In this document: one piece after another, positions 9,659 through 18,031 of the stretch
Layout: every line of letters starts with the position of its first letter
How positions within the stretch are numbered: the first letter of the stretch is position 1
Origin: Bacteroidales bacterium UBA5762
GTDB taxonomy: Bacteria > Bacteroidota > Bacteroidia > Bacteroidales > TTA-H9
DNA length: 64,000 nt
Assembly: GCA_002418865.1 (NCBI GenBank)
Contig: DIEY01000100.1
Coordinates: 1 to 64,000 of the forward strand
Direction: 5' to 3'
The notes under the pieces: model-generated
What the model saw: the letters and a program-made list of their open reading frames with translations, nothing else
Told to the model about the DNA's origin: nothing
The model's database searches: none
Made by a program: the position numbers and the translations under genes

Positions 9659-11128
9659 TTACCAGATGATAGTTGCTACCGATTTTGGTGCTATAGAATA
9701 GCTGAACGATTTTTGATTTTGTTGAACGGTAAAAGTCTTATAGGAATCACCATAATTTGCAACGATTAGCACTTTAGAAGAATCTTTATTTTGAAAGGCC
9801 ACTGCATCTATATTCATCAATTGTTGGTCGATGCGCGAAAGAATACGTATTGCCTGGGGGCGAACGAATTTGGAGAAATGCGCCAGACTGTAATATTCTT
9901 CATTTTTATAAATCTGGCCTTGAGAAGTAATTGTAACAACGCCTCTGCAGTTCGAGCACCCATTGTTTTTAGGCCCGTGGTTTTCATCCAGAGCCAGATT
10001 CCAGAACAAGGCATTTTTTGACCAGTTGTTGGCTGTGCCAATGAGGATATTCTTCATATTCCAAAGCAAGTTGTCGCTAAAATTAGTAGCCCAGTCACCT
10101 CCCGAAATTTCTGTGAAATAGAGGGCCTTGTCGGGATGAGCTTGATGAACGAGGCTCATAGCTGAAACGTCTCCGGCGTAGGCATGAAAAGCGCTGCCAG
10201 TAACATATTTACGAGTTTCCTGATCATTTAGAATATCGATGGGATAATCGGGTCTATCCCAGTTATGGTCGTAAACAATAATCTTGACGTCTAATCCATT
10301 TTGTTGGAATGCAGGCCCCAGATGATCGCGAACAAACTTATTCTGATCGGCAGCCTCCATGAGCATGCAAGGATAAGAAGCCGTGGCATATAAAGGCTCG
10401 TTTTGAGGAGTAATTGCGTCGATTCGTATTCCATTGGCTTGCATGGCCTGTACATATTTTACAAAATATTGCGCATAAACAGGATAGCATTCCTGCTTCA
10501 ATCGTCCTCCCTTAAGGCTTGCGCTGGTTTTCATCCAAGCTGGAGGGCTCCAAGGCGAACCTAATAAATAAATATTTGGAACAACTTTTAGAATTTCTTT
10601 CAATACAGGCACTACATCAAGGGTATCCTGAGAAAGAGAAAATTTTTCTAATTCAAAATCAGTTTGTCCTGGTGCAACATCATCATAAGTAAAATCGGAA
10701 AGTGAAAAATCGGAAGCTCCTATAGTTAACCTTAAATAAGATAAACCAATACCCGAATCGGGAGTAAATAAATCTTCAATTAAACGCTGACGGGCATCAG
10801 GCATAAGAATTCTATGAAAAAGATAAGCTGATGAACCAGTTAAAGCTGCACCGTAACCTTCGATTTCTTGAAATTGATAAGAAGTATCGACTATGATTGT
10901 AGGCCACTTAGGGGTAACCGAGCTGAGGATATTTAAATCATTTTGTTTAGAGAACAAAACGGTTTTATCACCTTTTGTAAGCCACACTTGTGCTTTTGCA
11001 TAATGAGTAGTATCTACAGGAGGTTCGGGAGGTGGGTTATCGCTTTTTCCGCAAGCCGAAAAAAGGCTAAGCAATGAAAGGAATAAGATTGAATAAATCA
11101 TTGAAGGAAATATGGAAAGGGTTTTCAT
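9659..11128 (-). CDS. GH30-family glycoside hydrolase lipoprotein (second copy)
   Basis: Second GH30 of the locus, 489 residues from the ATG at 11128. The frame extends upstream to 11314, but that part covers the hairpin and the end of susD. Lipobox LFSAC (Cys26), followed by a short Pro-rich linker (NPPPEPPVD), a common way to hold a surface enzyme off the membrane. Catalytic Glu244 in ITPQNEP and nucleophile Glu340 in LYFTEISGG; SPWSPPAWM at 191-199 matches the first copy. The two GH30 proteins are clearly homologous but diverged, so they probably differ in linkage or chain-length preference. Last gene of the PKD-susC-susD-GH30 operon, separated from susD by a 17-bp perfect hairpin. Confidence 0.92.
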   Translation of the reverse strand: MKTLSIFPSMIYSILFLSLLSLFSACGKSDNPPPEPPVDTTHYAKAQVWLTKGDKTVLFSKQNDLNILSSVTPKWPTIIVDTSYQFQEIEGYGAALTGSSAYLFHRILMPDARQRLIEDLFTPDSGIGLSYLRLTIGASDFSLSDFTYDDVAPGQTDFELEKFSLSQDTLDVVPVLKEILKVVPNIYLLGSPWSPPAWMKTSASLKGGRLKQECYPVYAQYFVKYVQAMQANGIRIDAITPQNEPLYATASYPCMLMEAADQNKFVRDHLGPAFQQNGLDVKIIVYDHNWDRPDYPIDILNDQETRKYVTGSAFHAYAGDVSAMSLVHQAHPDKALYFTEISGGDWATNFSDNLLWNMKNILIGTANNWSKNALFWNLALDENHGPKNNGCSNCRGVVTITSQGQIYKNEEYYSLAHFSKFVRPQAIRILSRIDQQLMNIDAVAFQNKDSSKVLIVANYGDSYKTFTVQQNQKSFSYSIAPKSVATIIW

Positions 11129-11160
11129 GACAAGAGATAAAAAAACGAGATAAAAATGAT

Positions 11161-11197
11161 AAGGGGCGCAGGCTTTCAAAGAAAGCCTGCGCCCCTT
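11161..11197 (-). terminator. Long perfect hairpin between susD and GH30
   Basis: 17-bp perfect GC-rich stem (AAGGGGCGCAGGCTTTC and its complement) with a 3-base loop, lying 4 bp after the susD stop. On the minus strand it is followed by T-rich sequence (ATTTTTATCTCGTTTTTTT). It may act as a partial terminator that lowers GH30 expression relative to susCD, or as a 3'-end stabiliser of the susCD message. Confidence 0.65.
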
Positions 11198-11201
11198 AAG
11201 A

Positions 11202-12668
11202 TCAATATCCAGGATTTTGAGTAAGTTTTGAGTTCTTGTCGAGCTCGGCTTGAGGAATAGGCCATAACAAACGATTCTCGGTGAGTTGATATCCCAGAGG
11301 AATATCATTTTCACCTTTTACATTATTAATAACTTCTATGGCGCGACCTGTACGCTTCAGATCATACCATCTGTGCCCTTCAAAAGCCAATTCGAGCCGA
11401 CGCTCCTTTTCTATAGCTAATCGCATGGAAGCCTGATCATTAGCAGGAGTTTCTGGTAGATTTACTCTTGCACGAATCTGATTTACCAGATTTGCTGCTC
11501 CACTTACATCGCCAAGCTCGTTCAAAGCTTCGGCTTTTAACAAAATTACATCAGCCAAACGATAAATAATGTAGTTCTGATCGCTTCCTTCGGTATAATT
11601 TCTCCATTTATTAATAAAGGGATAATGAACCTGAGGCCAGTGTTGGTCTGTCCAATGTCCTGATACATCTTCCCAAACAATAGAGGAGTTGAATCGAATC
11701 ATATCGCCTTCCTGTTCAAAAGTTTTAACGAGATCATTGCTGGGGACATTGAATTTTTTCCAGTCAAGACCACGAAACATTTTTGCTCCCCAGTTACCAT
11801 CCGAAACGCCCCCATTATAATTGATCTCGAAGATAGACTCGGCACAGTTTTCCTGCGAATTATCCCAAAGTTGGTCATACTGCGGCATAAGTGAATAACC
11901 AAGAGCCATCACACTGTCGCAGTAAAGTTTTACTTTGTTATAGTCGTGGGGCTCGATAGTAGCATAAACCTTGGCTAAAAGTGTATAAACCGCACCTTTT
12001 GTAGCATAACCCTTGTGTGGGGCAGTAACTCTAACTCCTCTGGCCGCTGTTTCCAAATCGGAAATGATTTGTTGATAAACCATATCCAGAGGAGTTCTTG
12101 GAGGATATAGCAAGGGATAGATTTCCTCGAGATTGGCTGCACTGATAGTACGAACCTCAGTTAGTTGAAGAGGTACATCTCCCCATAATTGTACGAGCTG
12201 AAAATATTGAAAAGCTCTTATGAACATTGCTTCGGCCTTAATCTCCTTTCTGCGAGCTGCCGATAAAGAAGCATCAGGACATTTATCGACATTGTTGATA
12301 ACGGAATTGGCTTTCCCTATATGTGCATAAAGGTAAGCCCAGTCGCGTGATACATTCGAGTTTAATGCGTCGATTTTGTAATCGTCGATTTGAAAATTTG
12401 CGGGGTTATCGGCTCCGGCGTAAGCATCATCCGATTGTGCATCTCCATTCACATAATAATCCAACTGATAATATTCATTCTTGAAATCGGCATAAGCCCC
12501 AGCCAGAGCAGCTTCAACCTCTGCACCGGTCTTATACACGATAGAATCGCCTGCAACATTTTCGACGGCAATTCCATTCGATACAGGGTCGAGTTCAAGA
12601 AAATCTTCACAGGAGGCCAGCATTAAAACAAATACAAGGCCTACACATCCAAATATAAATTTTTTCAT
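11202..12668 (-). CDS. susD: SusD/RagB-family surface glycan-binding lipoprotein
   Basis: Outer-membrane lipoprotein that caps the SusC channel and captures oligosaccharide. From ATG 12668 it has 488 residues and a lipobox LASC (Cys20) followed by EDFLELDP, the usual SusD N-terminus. Typical landmarks are the AFQYFQLVQLWGDVPL helix, the TPR-like helices (KAEAMFIRAFQY, ATKGAVYTLLAKVYA), the RLADVILLKAEALNELG block and the C-terminal ELAFEGHRWYDLKRTGRA ending NPGY. It starts 23 bp after susC with a true AGGAGG Shine-Dalgarno (12678-12683), unusual in this phylum and consistent with tight coupling to susC. A 5' in-frame extension to 12692 would overlap the susC stop and is rejected. Confidence 0.95.
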   Translation of the reverse strand: MKKFIFGCVGLVFVLMLASCEDFLELDPVSNGIAVENVAGDSIVYKTGAEVEAALAGAYADFKNEYYQLDYYVNGDAQSDDAYAGADNPANFQIDDYKIDALNSNVSRDWAYLYAHIGKANSVINNVDKCPDASLSAARRKEIKAEAMFIRAFQYFQLVQLWGDVPLQLTEVRTISAANLEEIYPLLYPPRTPLDMVYQQIISDLETAARGVRVTAPHKGYATKGAVYTLLAKVYATIEPHDYNKVKLYCDSVMALGYSLMPQYDQLWDNSQENCAESIFEINYNGGVSDGNWGAKMFRGLDWKKFNVPSNDLVKTFEQEGDMIRFNSSIVWEDVSGHWTDQHWPQVHYPFINKWRNYTEGSDQNYIIYRLADVILLKAEALNELGDVSGAANLVNQIRARVNLPETPANDQASMRLAIEKERRLELAFEGHRWYDLKRTGRAIEVINNVKGENDIPLGYQLTENRLLWPIPQAELDKNSKLTQNPGY

Positions 12669-12691
12669 AGTATGATTCCTCCTGACATTCA

Positions 12692-15628
12692 TTAAAATTC
12701 TACATTTAATCCTAACATAAGCGAACGAGCCTGTGGATAAGTACCATAATCTATCCCAACTTCCACAGCACTGTTGCCATAAGCGTTAACCTCGGGATCG
12801 AAACCACTATAGCCCGTAAAGGTCAATAAATTGTTCCCGGTTAAATAGATTGATAGCCTGCTAATGCCCGTCTTCTTGGAAGGTTTGTCAATGATTTTAT
12901 AGGACAAGGTGAGTGACTTCAAACGAACATAAGTTCCATCTTCCACAAAACGAGTCGAATTACGCACATTATCCATGTTACCCCCTCCAACGGCTCTTGG
13001 AATATCCGTATAAGGATTTTCAGGTGTCCAACGATTCAGCACAGCAGTCGATTGATTTTTGCTATCGAACATACCTTCCAAATCGATGCGCGTAGCATTG
13101 TAAATATCATTGCCTACACTTCCCTGAAAGAAGAAACTGAAATCCCATTTCTTATAGGAGAAACTATTGGTCAATCCAAAAATAAAATCAGGATTAGGGT
13201 CGCCAATAACTGTTCTATCACCGGGATCAAGAATACCATTGTTGTTCACGTCTTTGTATATTAAATCACCAGTTGCTGGATCTACACCTTCCGAAATATA
13301 GCCATAAAACGAACCCAAGGGTAAACCTGCACGAAGAATAACTACGTCGGAATTGTTGCTGTATATCCGTCCAAAGTAATAAACATCGGTAAATTTAAGA
13401 CTGAGGACTTTATTCGTGTTGAAAGCAATATTGAAATCGGTAGTCCACTTCCAGTTCTTATCAACATTAATAGTGTTCAGGTTCAGTTCAATTCCCTTAT
13501 TTTCGATTTCACCAGCATTGGTTTGTATGGAAGTAATGGGCAAAGAGTTGGGAAGTTGAACATCAAGGATAACGTCGCTAGTTTTTTTATAATAATAGTC
13601 AAAATTTAAGGTAACTCTCGAATGGAACATGGTGAGGTCGAAACCGATGTTGGTTTGAGCCGTAGTTTCCCATTTTAGGTCGGGATTGCCATAAGTGATT
13701 TGAACGGCAGCTGGGCCTGAGAGTGGATCTGTAATTTCACGTCTATAATAATTGATTAATCCATAACGGGCATAATTAGGAATGCCCTCCTGATTTCCAT
13801 TCTTTCCCCAGCCTCCACGTATCTTTAAATCATCTATGAAAGTAAGGTTTTTCATGAATTCTTCGGAGCTTACACGCCAACCAGCCGAAAAAGAAGGCAT
13901 GGTGCCCCAGTGATGAGCCAGCTTTGAAGAACCATCATGACGAATACTCATTGTTAAGTAATACTTGGAAAGATAATCCCAGGTTACACGACCAAAGAAG
14001 CTTGCCAGAGCCCATTCTTCACGAGTAGTCCCTGCTGTAATGTTATTGGCAGCCCAAAGTGTCCGCACATTGGTATCCGCTGGGAAATCATTTCCTTCAA
14101 TGTAACTATCATTCCCTTGAAATTTTTGTATACTTGCACCGGCCAAGGCCGTAAAATTATGCTTACCAACTATAAATTTATAATCAAGTGTATTTTCCCA
14201 CAGCCAAGTTAAGTTATTATACTTGTCGGAACGACCTATGCCATTCATGTTGCGGCCGTAATTAGTACGGAAAGGATCAAGATAATAATCCCACTGGTGA
14301 GTAGTAATATCAGTTCCAACATGAGTTTTAAAATAGAGGTCTTTGACGATCCGAGCTTCTAAACCAATATTTCCGAATACCTGATAATCAGTAGATTGTT
14401 GATCGGGGCCATACATATATGCTGCAGGATTTTCCCACGAAGGTTGAAAGGGATTAGGATCGTACTGTCCGCTACCATCTTGCTTGTAAACATGAAGAAA
14501 AGGAGGAGTATTCAATGCACTCATAATTACACCACCTCTTCCCGAACTCAGATTATCGGGAGTATCTTTTACATCTATCCCTAGCACATTGATATTGGAA
14601 GTCAGCTTCAACCACGATTTCATTTCGCTGTCGAAGTTGATTCTAAAATTATAACGATCAAATCGTGCGGGCTTAACAATACCCTTATCGCTTAGATAGC
14701 CTCCAGCCACGTAATATTTCGACTTGGAACTTCCGCCAGAAACAGAAAATTGATAACTTTGGGTGTAGCCAGTGCCAAAAACATAATCCGGCCAATTATT
14801 GAAATAGGTCATCGTAGGATCTAACCCTCCGGGAAGAATTTCTTCCATTAAATCTCTGTATTGTTTGGTATTCAATACATCTATGTTTTTCCTCAGGTTC
14901 GACATTCCAAAGTAAGTACTGAAGGTTACCAGAGGTTCTCCTTCCTGCCCACGTTTAGTAGTAATTAAAACAACTCCGTTAGCTGCACGTGCTCCATAAA
15001 TAGCCGAAGATGAAGCATCTTTTAAGATAGTCATACTGGAGATGTCGTTGGGGTTTAAACCGCGTATATCAGTTGTTGGAACTCCATCTACTACATAAAG
15101 TGGATCATTGCCGGCCAGAACGGAGGTTGCTCCACGAACTCTCACCGCAAGTTGCTGGCCTGGTTTGCCCGAGGGCTGCACAACCTGAACTCCTGCAGCT
15201 TTACCTTGCAAGGCTTGTGCTGCCGAAATAATAGGACGATCTCGAAAATCCTTTTCGTTCACCACAGCTACGGCAGTAGTCAAATCCTTTTTCTGTTGAG
15301 CTCCATAACCTATTACAACAATTTCACTCAAAACAGTAGTTTCCTCTGTTAAAACGACATTAATAACTGTTTGCGAGCCTACTAGAATTTCTTGTTTGTT
15401 AAATCCGACAAAGCTGAAAATCAGTACATCTGAATCTTCTACCTCAATCTTATAGTTTCCATCAAGATCGGTAACCGTTCCGGTATAAGTGCCTTTTACC
15501 TGAATGGTAACTCCAGGGAGAGAACCACCTTTTTCGTCGGTTACCTTACCGGTAACCATTTTCTTTTGTCCCCAGACACTACCCGAAAATGCAATAAGAG
15601 ATATTAAAAGCAGAGTAAAATGTTTCAT
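12692..15628 (-). CDS. susC: SusC/RagA-family TonB-linked outer-membrane transporter
   Basis: TonB-dependent channel that imports oligosaccharides across the outer membrane together with SusD. The 978-residue protein has a signal peptide ending near GSVWGQ, a carboxypeptidase-regulatory-like domain (about 20-105, VTGKVTDEKGGSLPGVTIQVKG), a TonB-box-like region and the plug (AQALQGKAAGVQV, then YVVDGVPTTDI and the SusC signature GARAANGVVLITTKRG). The rest is a 22-strand beta-barrel ending LGLNVEF with the C-terminal aromatic. No extra N-terminal STN domain is present, so direct anti-sigma signalling is not expected. It lies between the PKD lipoprotein and susD. Confidence 0.96.
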   Translation of the reverse strand: MKHFTLLLISLIAFSGSVWGQKKMVTGKVTDEKGGSLPGVTIQVKGTYTGTVTDLDGNYKIEVEDSDVLIFSFVGFNKQEILVGSQTVINVVLTEETTVLSEIVVIGYGAQQKKDLTTAVAVVNEKDFRDRPIISAAQALQGKAAGVQVVQPSGKPGQQLAVRVRGATSVLAGNDPLYVVDGVPTTDIRGLNPNDISSMTILKDASSSAIYGARAANGVVLITTKRGQEGEPLVTFSTYFGMSNLRKNIDVLNTKQYRDLMEEILPGGLDPTMTYFNNWPDYVFGTGYTQSYQFSVSGGSSKSKYYVAGGYLSDKGIVKPARFDRYNFRINFDSEMKSWLKLTSNINVLGIDVKDTPDNLSSGRGGVIMSALNTPPFLHVYKQDGSGQYDPNPFQPSWENPAAYMYGPDQQSTDYQVFGNIGLEARIVKDLYFKTHVGTDITTHQWDYYLDPFRTNYGRNMNGIGRSDKYNNLTWLWENTLDYKFIVGKHNFTALAGASIQKFQGNDSYIEGNDFPADTNVRTLWAANNITAGTTREEWALASFFGRVTWDYLSKYYLTMSIRHDGSSKLAHHWGTMPSFSAGWRVSSEEFMKNLTFIDDLKIRGGWGKNGNQEGIPNYARYGLINYYRREITDPLSGPAAVQITYGNPDLKWETTAQTNIGFDLTMFHSRVTLNFDYYYKKTSDVILDVQLPNSLPITSIQTNAGEIENKGIELNLNTINVDKNWKWTTDFNIAFNTNKVLSLKFTDVYYFGRIYSNNSDVVILRAGLPLGSFYGYISEGVDPATGDLIYKDVNNNGILDPGDRTVIGDPNPDFIFGLTNSFSYKKWDFSFFFQGSVGNDIYNATRIDLEGMFDSKNQSTAVLNRWTPENPYTDIPRAVGGGNMDNVRNSTRFVEDGTYVRLKSLTLSYKIIDKPSKKTGISRLSIYLTGNNLLTFTGYSGFDPEVNAYGNSAVEVGIDYGTYPQARSLMLGLNVEF

Positions 15629-15704
15629 ACTTTAATTCATTAAATAATTTTTTATTCAAAAAAATTACAACGGAAAATTTATGAGTTAGAACAAAATAAG
15701 AAAG

Positions 15705-15732
15705 AATCTGGGGTCAATGTTGACCCCAGATT
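15705..15732 (-). terminator. Long perfect hairpin between the PKD gene and susC
   Basis: 13-bp perfect stem (AATCTGGGGTCAA and its complement) with a 2-base loop, 20 bp after the PKD lipoprotein stop. The minus-strand tail is only moderately T-rich (CTTTCTTATTTTG), so partial termination or mRNA-end protection is more likely than full termination. Confidence 0.5.
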
Positions 15733-15751
15733 TGAACCAGATGCAAAAACT

Positions 15752-17512
15752 CTATCGCTCAAGAATTACCGACCAAGCTGGAGAACCGCTGTGGTCTGCA
15801 CTGATATCAACGGAGACGAAGAGGTATTCTTTTGTTCCAGTATTGGCGTATCCCATTACTTCATATCTATTAGTAAGGTTGCCGCCATTGGGAGGATTAG
15901 CGCCATCAATATTTTCACCTCCATAATAGCCTTTATAGAAGCCCAAGAAGGCTGCTCCTGTTGGGCCATTGGTCAGTATGATCAAAGGTCTGCTACCAGC
16001 GGAGGCCGGAATTAATTCCCATGAATGTGTTCCAGAACCAAAGGCAGCTCCATTACCACTGGCCGCAATTTGTTCATCTGTCCAGCATCCATTTGGAGAA
16101 CCCATATAACCGTCATTGCGAGCGCTGCCATTGGTATTGTAAATATAAACTCCACCTTCGGCAAAGGTGAATTCATCATCTGTGATACACGACCAATCAT
16201 CGGTGCCTGTAGTGCTACCATCGAGGTAATTTTTAGGAACACTCCACCACGAATAATCGCCTAAACCTGGGCCAACAAAAATGGATAGATCTTCGGCTCT
16301 TGGACGCCATGGACCGCCCATCAAAAGCTCAGCAGTCAATTCTGTTGCCGAAACAAAGGCTTGCTTTGTGACAGTGCTTTCTCCATTCGGATTACTTGCA
16401 GTGAGTGTAATGATATAAATTCCATCACCAGCATAAGTATGCACAGGATCTTTTTCCGTTGAAGTATTGCCATCACCAAAATCCCAGAGATAAGTTTCTC
16501 CATTCTCGGTAGTATTGGTAAAACTTACCGTACGACCATCTATCTGCATGGTGAAAGAAGCTTCTGGTTTTGGACCTGGAATAGGAGGTTCATCGGCAGG
16601 ATTATCGTAATGAACCAGTACAAATCTCCAATATCCGCCCTGAGAGGCTGGATCCCAACGATAAATCCCTTCTACGATCAAGGTATCAACCGTACCATCG
16701 GTTAATTTTATAATATCATATTCAACATAATCCTGTGGTGTTTTTACTTCTGTTCCATTGCCAAGTTTGTAGAAACCAAGGTAAGCTCCTTTCCCAACAG
16801 CCTTAATTTTGGATGGATTTCCGACAGTTAGCTCAAAAGTGTGATTTCCATCTCCCCAAGCCGACAGGTCTTCACCATTGGGACCTACCATCTGATCGGT
16901 AGTGTTACATTGATTTTCAGGAACAAACATTCCACCTTCTGCCCAATAATCGCCTTGGGTACGGAATTCCATACGTCCATCACGATAGAATGTCCATTCA
17001 TCATTCAATAGGCAAGGACGATTGGCAAGCTCATTATTGTCTCTTCCCATGGCCCACCAAATTTGAGAATGATCTTCAGGACCTACCTCCAAAGGATAAC
17101 GACCAGTGCTGATGTCACGAAGTAATTTCCATGTCTTCGATTCCATGCCCGTTAAGGCCGTCAATAAAACATTGGGATCCGATAAGGCAATTTTTGTTGA
17201 ATACACATCCTGATTCCCGTCAGCATCTTTTGCCGTAAGAGTAACCGTGTATTCACCCTCAGCAGCATAAATGTGAACCGGATTGACTTCGGTGCTAGTT
17301 TGTCCATCACCAAAATTCCAATCGCAGGTAGTGAAGTTTTGCGAAGTGTTCGTAAAAATAACTTTCAGAAAATTGCTGGAATCCACTTTATAAGTGAAAC
17401 CGGCAATTACTAGATTTTCATCCTCATCATCGTTACACGATGTGAGATAGGTGATTGAAAATAAAGCCATTAAGGCAAAGCTCATGGTCATTAATTTCCG
17501 TGCTGTTTTCAT
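15752..17512 (-). CDS. Two-module PKD-domain surface lipoprotein, probable glycan-binding protein
   Basis: A 586-residue lipoprotein (lipobox YLTSC, Cys26) with no hydrolase motifs, encoded first in the susCD operon. That position and the Asp-rich start of the mature protein (CNDDEDEN) suggest a surface glycan-binding protein. PKD domains lie at about 34-112 (WNFGDGQTSTEVNPVHIYAAEGEYTV region) and 310-395 (WDFGDGNTSTEKDPVHTYAG). Each is followed by a similar module of about 190 residues containing DE(W/F)TF, a region ending in FELTVG or SWELIPA, and YLGFYK or FLGFYK. The protein therefore looks like an internal duplication. PKD lipoproteins beside susCD are known from laminarin loci of marine Bacteroidota. 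Binding is inferred from context only. Confidence 0.75.
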   Translation of the reverse strand: MKTARKLMTMSFALMALFSITYLTSCNDDEDENLVIAGFTYKVDSSNFLKVIFTNTSQNFTTCDWNFGDGQTSTEVNPVHIYAAEGEYTVTLTAKDADGNQDVYSTKIALSDPNVLLTALTGMESKTWKLLRDISTGRYPLEVGPEDHSQIWWAMGRDNNELANRPCLLNDEWTFYRDGRMEFRTQGDYWAEGGMFVPENQCNTTDQMVGPNGEDLSAWGDGNHTFELTVGNPSKIKAVGKGAYLGFYKLGNGTEVKTPQDYVEYDIIKLTDGTVDTLIVEGIYRWDPASQGGYWRFVLVHYDNPADEPPIPGPKPEASFTMQIDGRTVSFTNTTENGETYLWDFGDGNTSTEKDPVHTYAGDGIYIITLTASNPNGESTVTKQAFVSATELTAELLMGGPWRPRAEDLSIFVGPGLGDYSWWSVPKNYLDGSTTGTDDWSCITDDEFTFAEGGVYIYNTNGSARNDGYMGSPNGCWTDEQIAASGNGAAFGSGTHSWELIPASAGSRPLIILTNGPTGAAFLGFYKGYYGGENIDGANPPNGGNLTNRYEVMGYANTGTKEYLFVSVDISADHSGSPAWSVILER

Positions 17513-17562
17513 GTGTGTTTGGTTTTAAGGTTTAACATATTTGTCTGATGCGATAACGTATC

Positions 17563-17570
17563 CAAAGTTA
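17563..17570 (-). promoter_or_regulatory. -7 box (TAACTTTG) of the PKD-susC-susD operon
   Basis: Exact TAnnTTTG on the minus strand, 50 bp before the ATG of the PKD lipoprotein at 17512. No TTTG -33 partner at the ideal spacing, which fits a promoter needing an activator or alternative sigma factor. Confidence 0.5.
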
Positions 17571-17973
17571 GTAATATTTTATCCTATCGATAGTTGATAT
17601 ATATAATTGTATAAATTGACCCAAAGATTTGTTCAATGTAAAATATTGAATATTAAGGCAATAAATTATAAAAAGAACCTAAACACTTTTATTAGTGTAT
17701 TCACTACAAAGATATAAAAAGTTTACAAAATTCATCTTTTTCTAAGAAAATTTAAAAATATTTCACCACTTATGCCTTGAAATTAAAGATGATGAAGTAA
17801 ATTCTGCTTTAACTCATTCAATATCAATATAATTATTTAGAGATAAAATCATACTGGTAAGTTTAAAGTTCTGAATCATTTTAGAATAAAAATATCCAAC
17901 AGATAAATTATAGAGAAGAAGGAGATCCCTTTGAGAAGGGGAAACACCTACTATGTTGAGCAATTATAGAGCT

Positions 17974-18005
17974 AAAAAACCCTGAAAGCAAGAGCCTTCA
18001 GGGTT
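17974..18005 (-). terminator. nifJ terminator
   Basis: On the minus strand AACCCTGAA/TTCAGGGTT forms a 9-bp stem with a 10-base loop, followed directly by T6. It lies 27 bp after the nifJ stop. Confidence 0.85.
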
Positions 18006-18031
18006 GACAAAAGGAGGTTTTAAAAAGGAGG

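Larger units (their letters stand above)
17513..18031. other. Intergenic region between the glucan locus and nifJ
   Basis: 519 bp without a credible gene. It holds the minus-strand promoter of the PKD-susCD operon (near 17563), AT-rich sequence with no clear repeats, the nifJ terminator (17974-18005) and a tandem AAAAGGAGGTT repeat next to the nifJ stop. No regulator gene is present. Confidence 0.7.
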
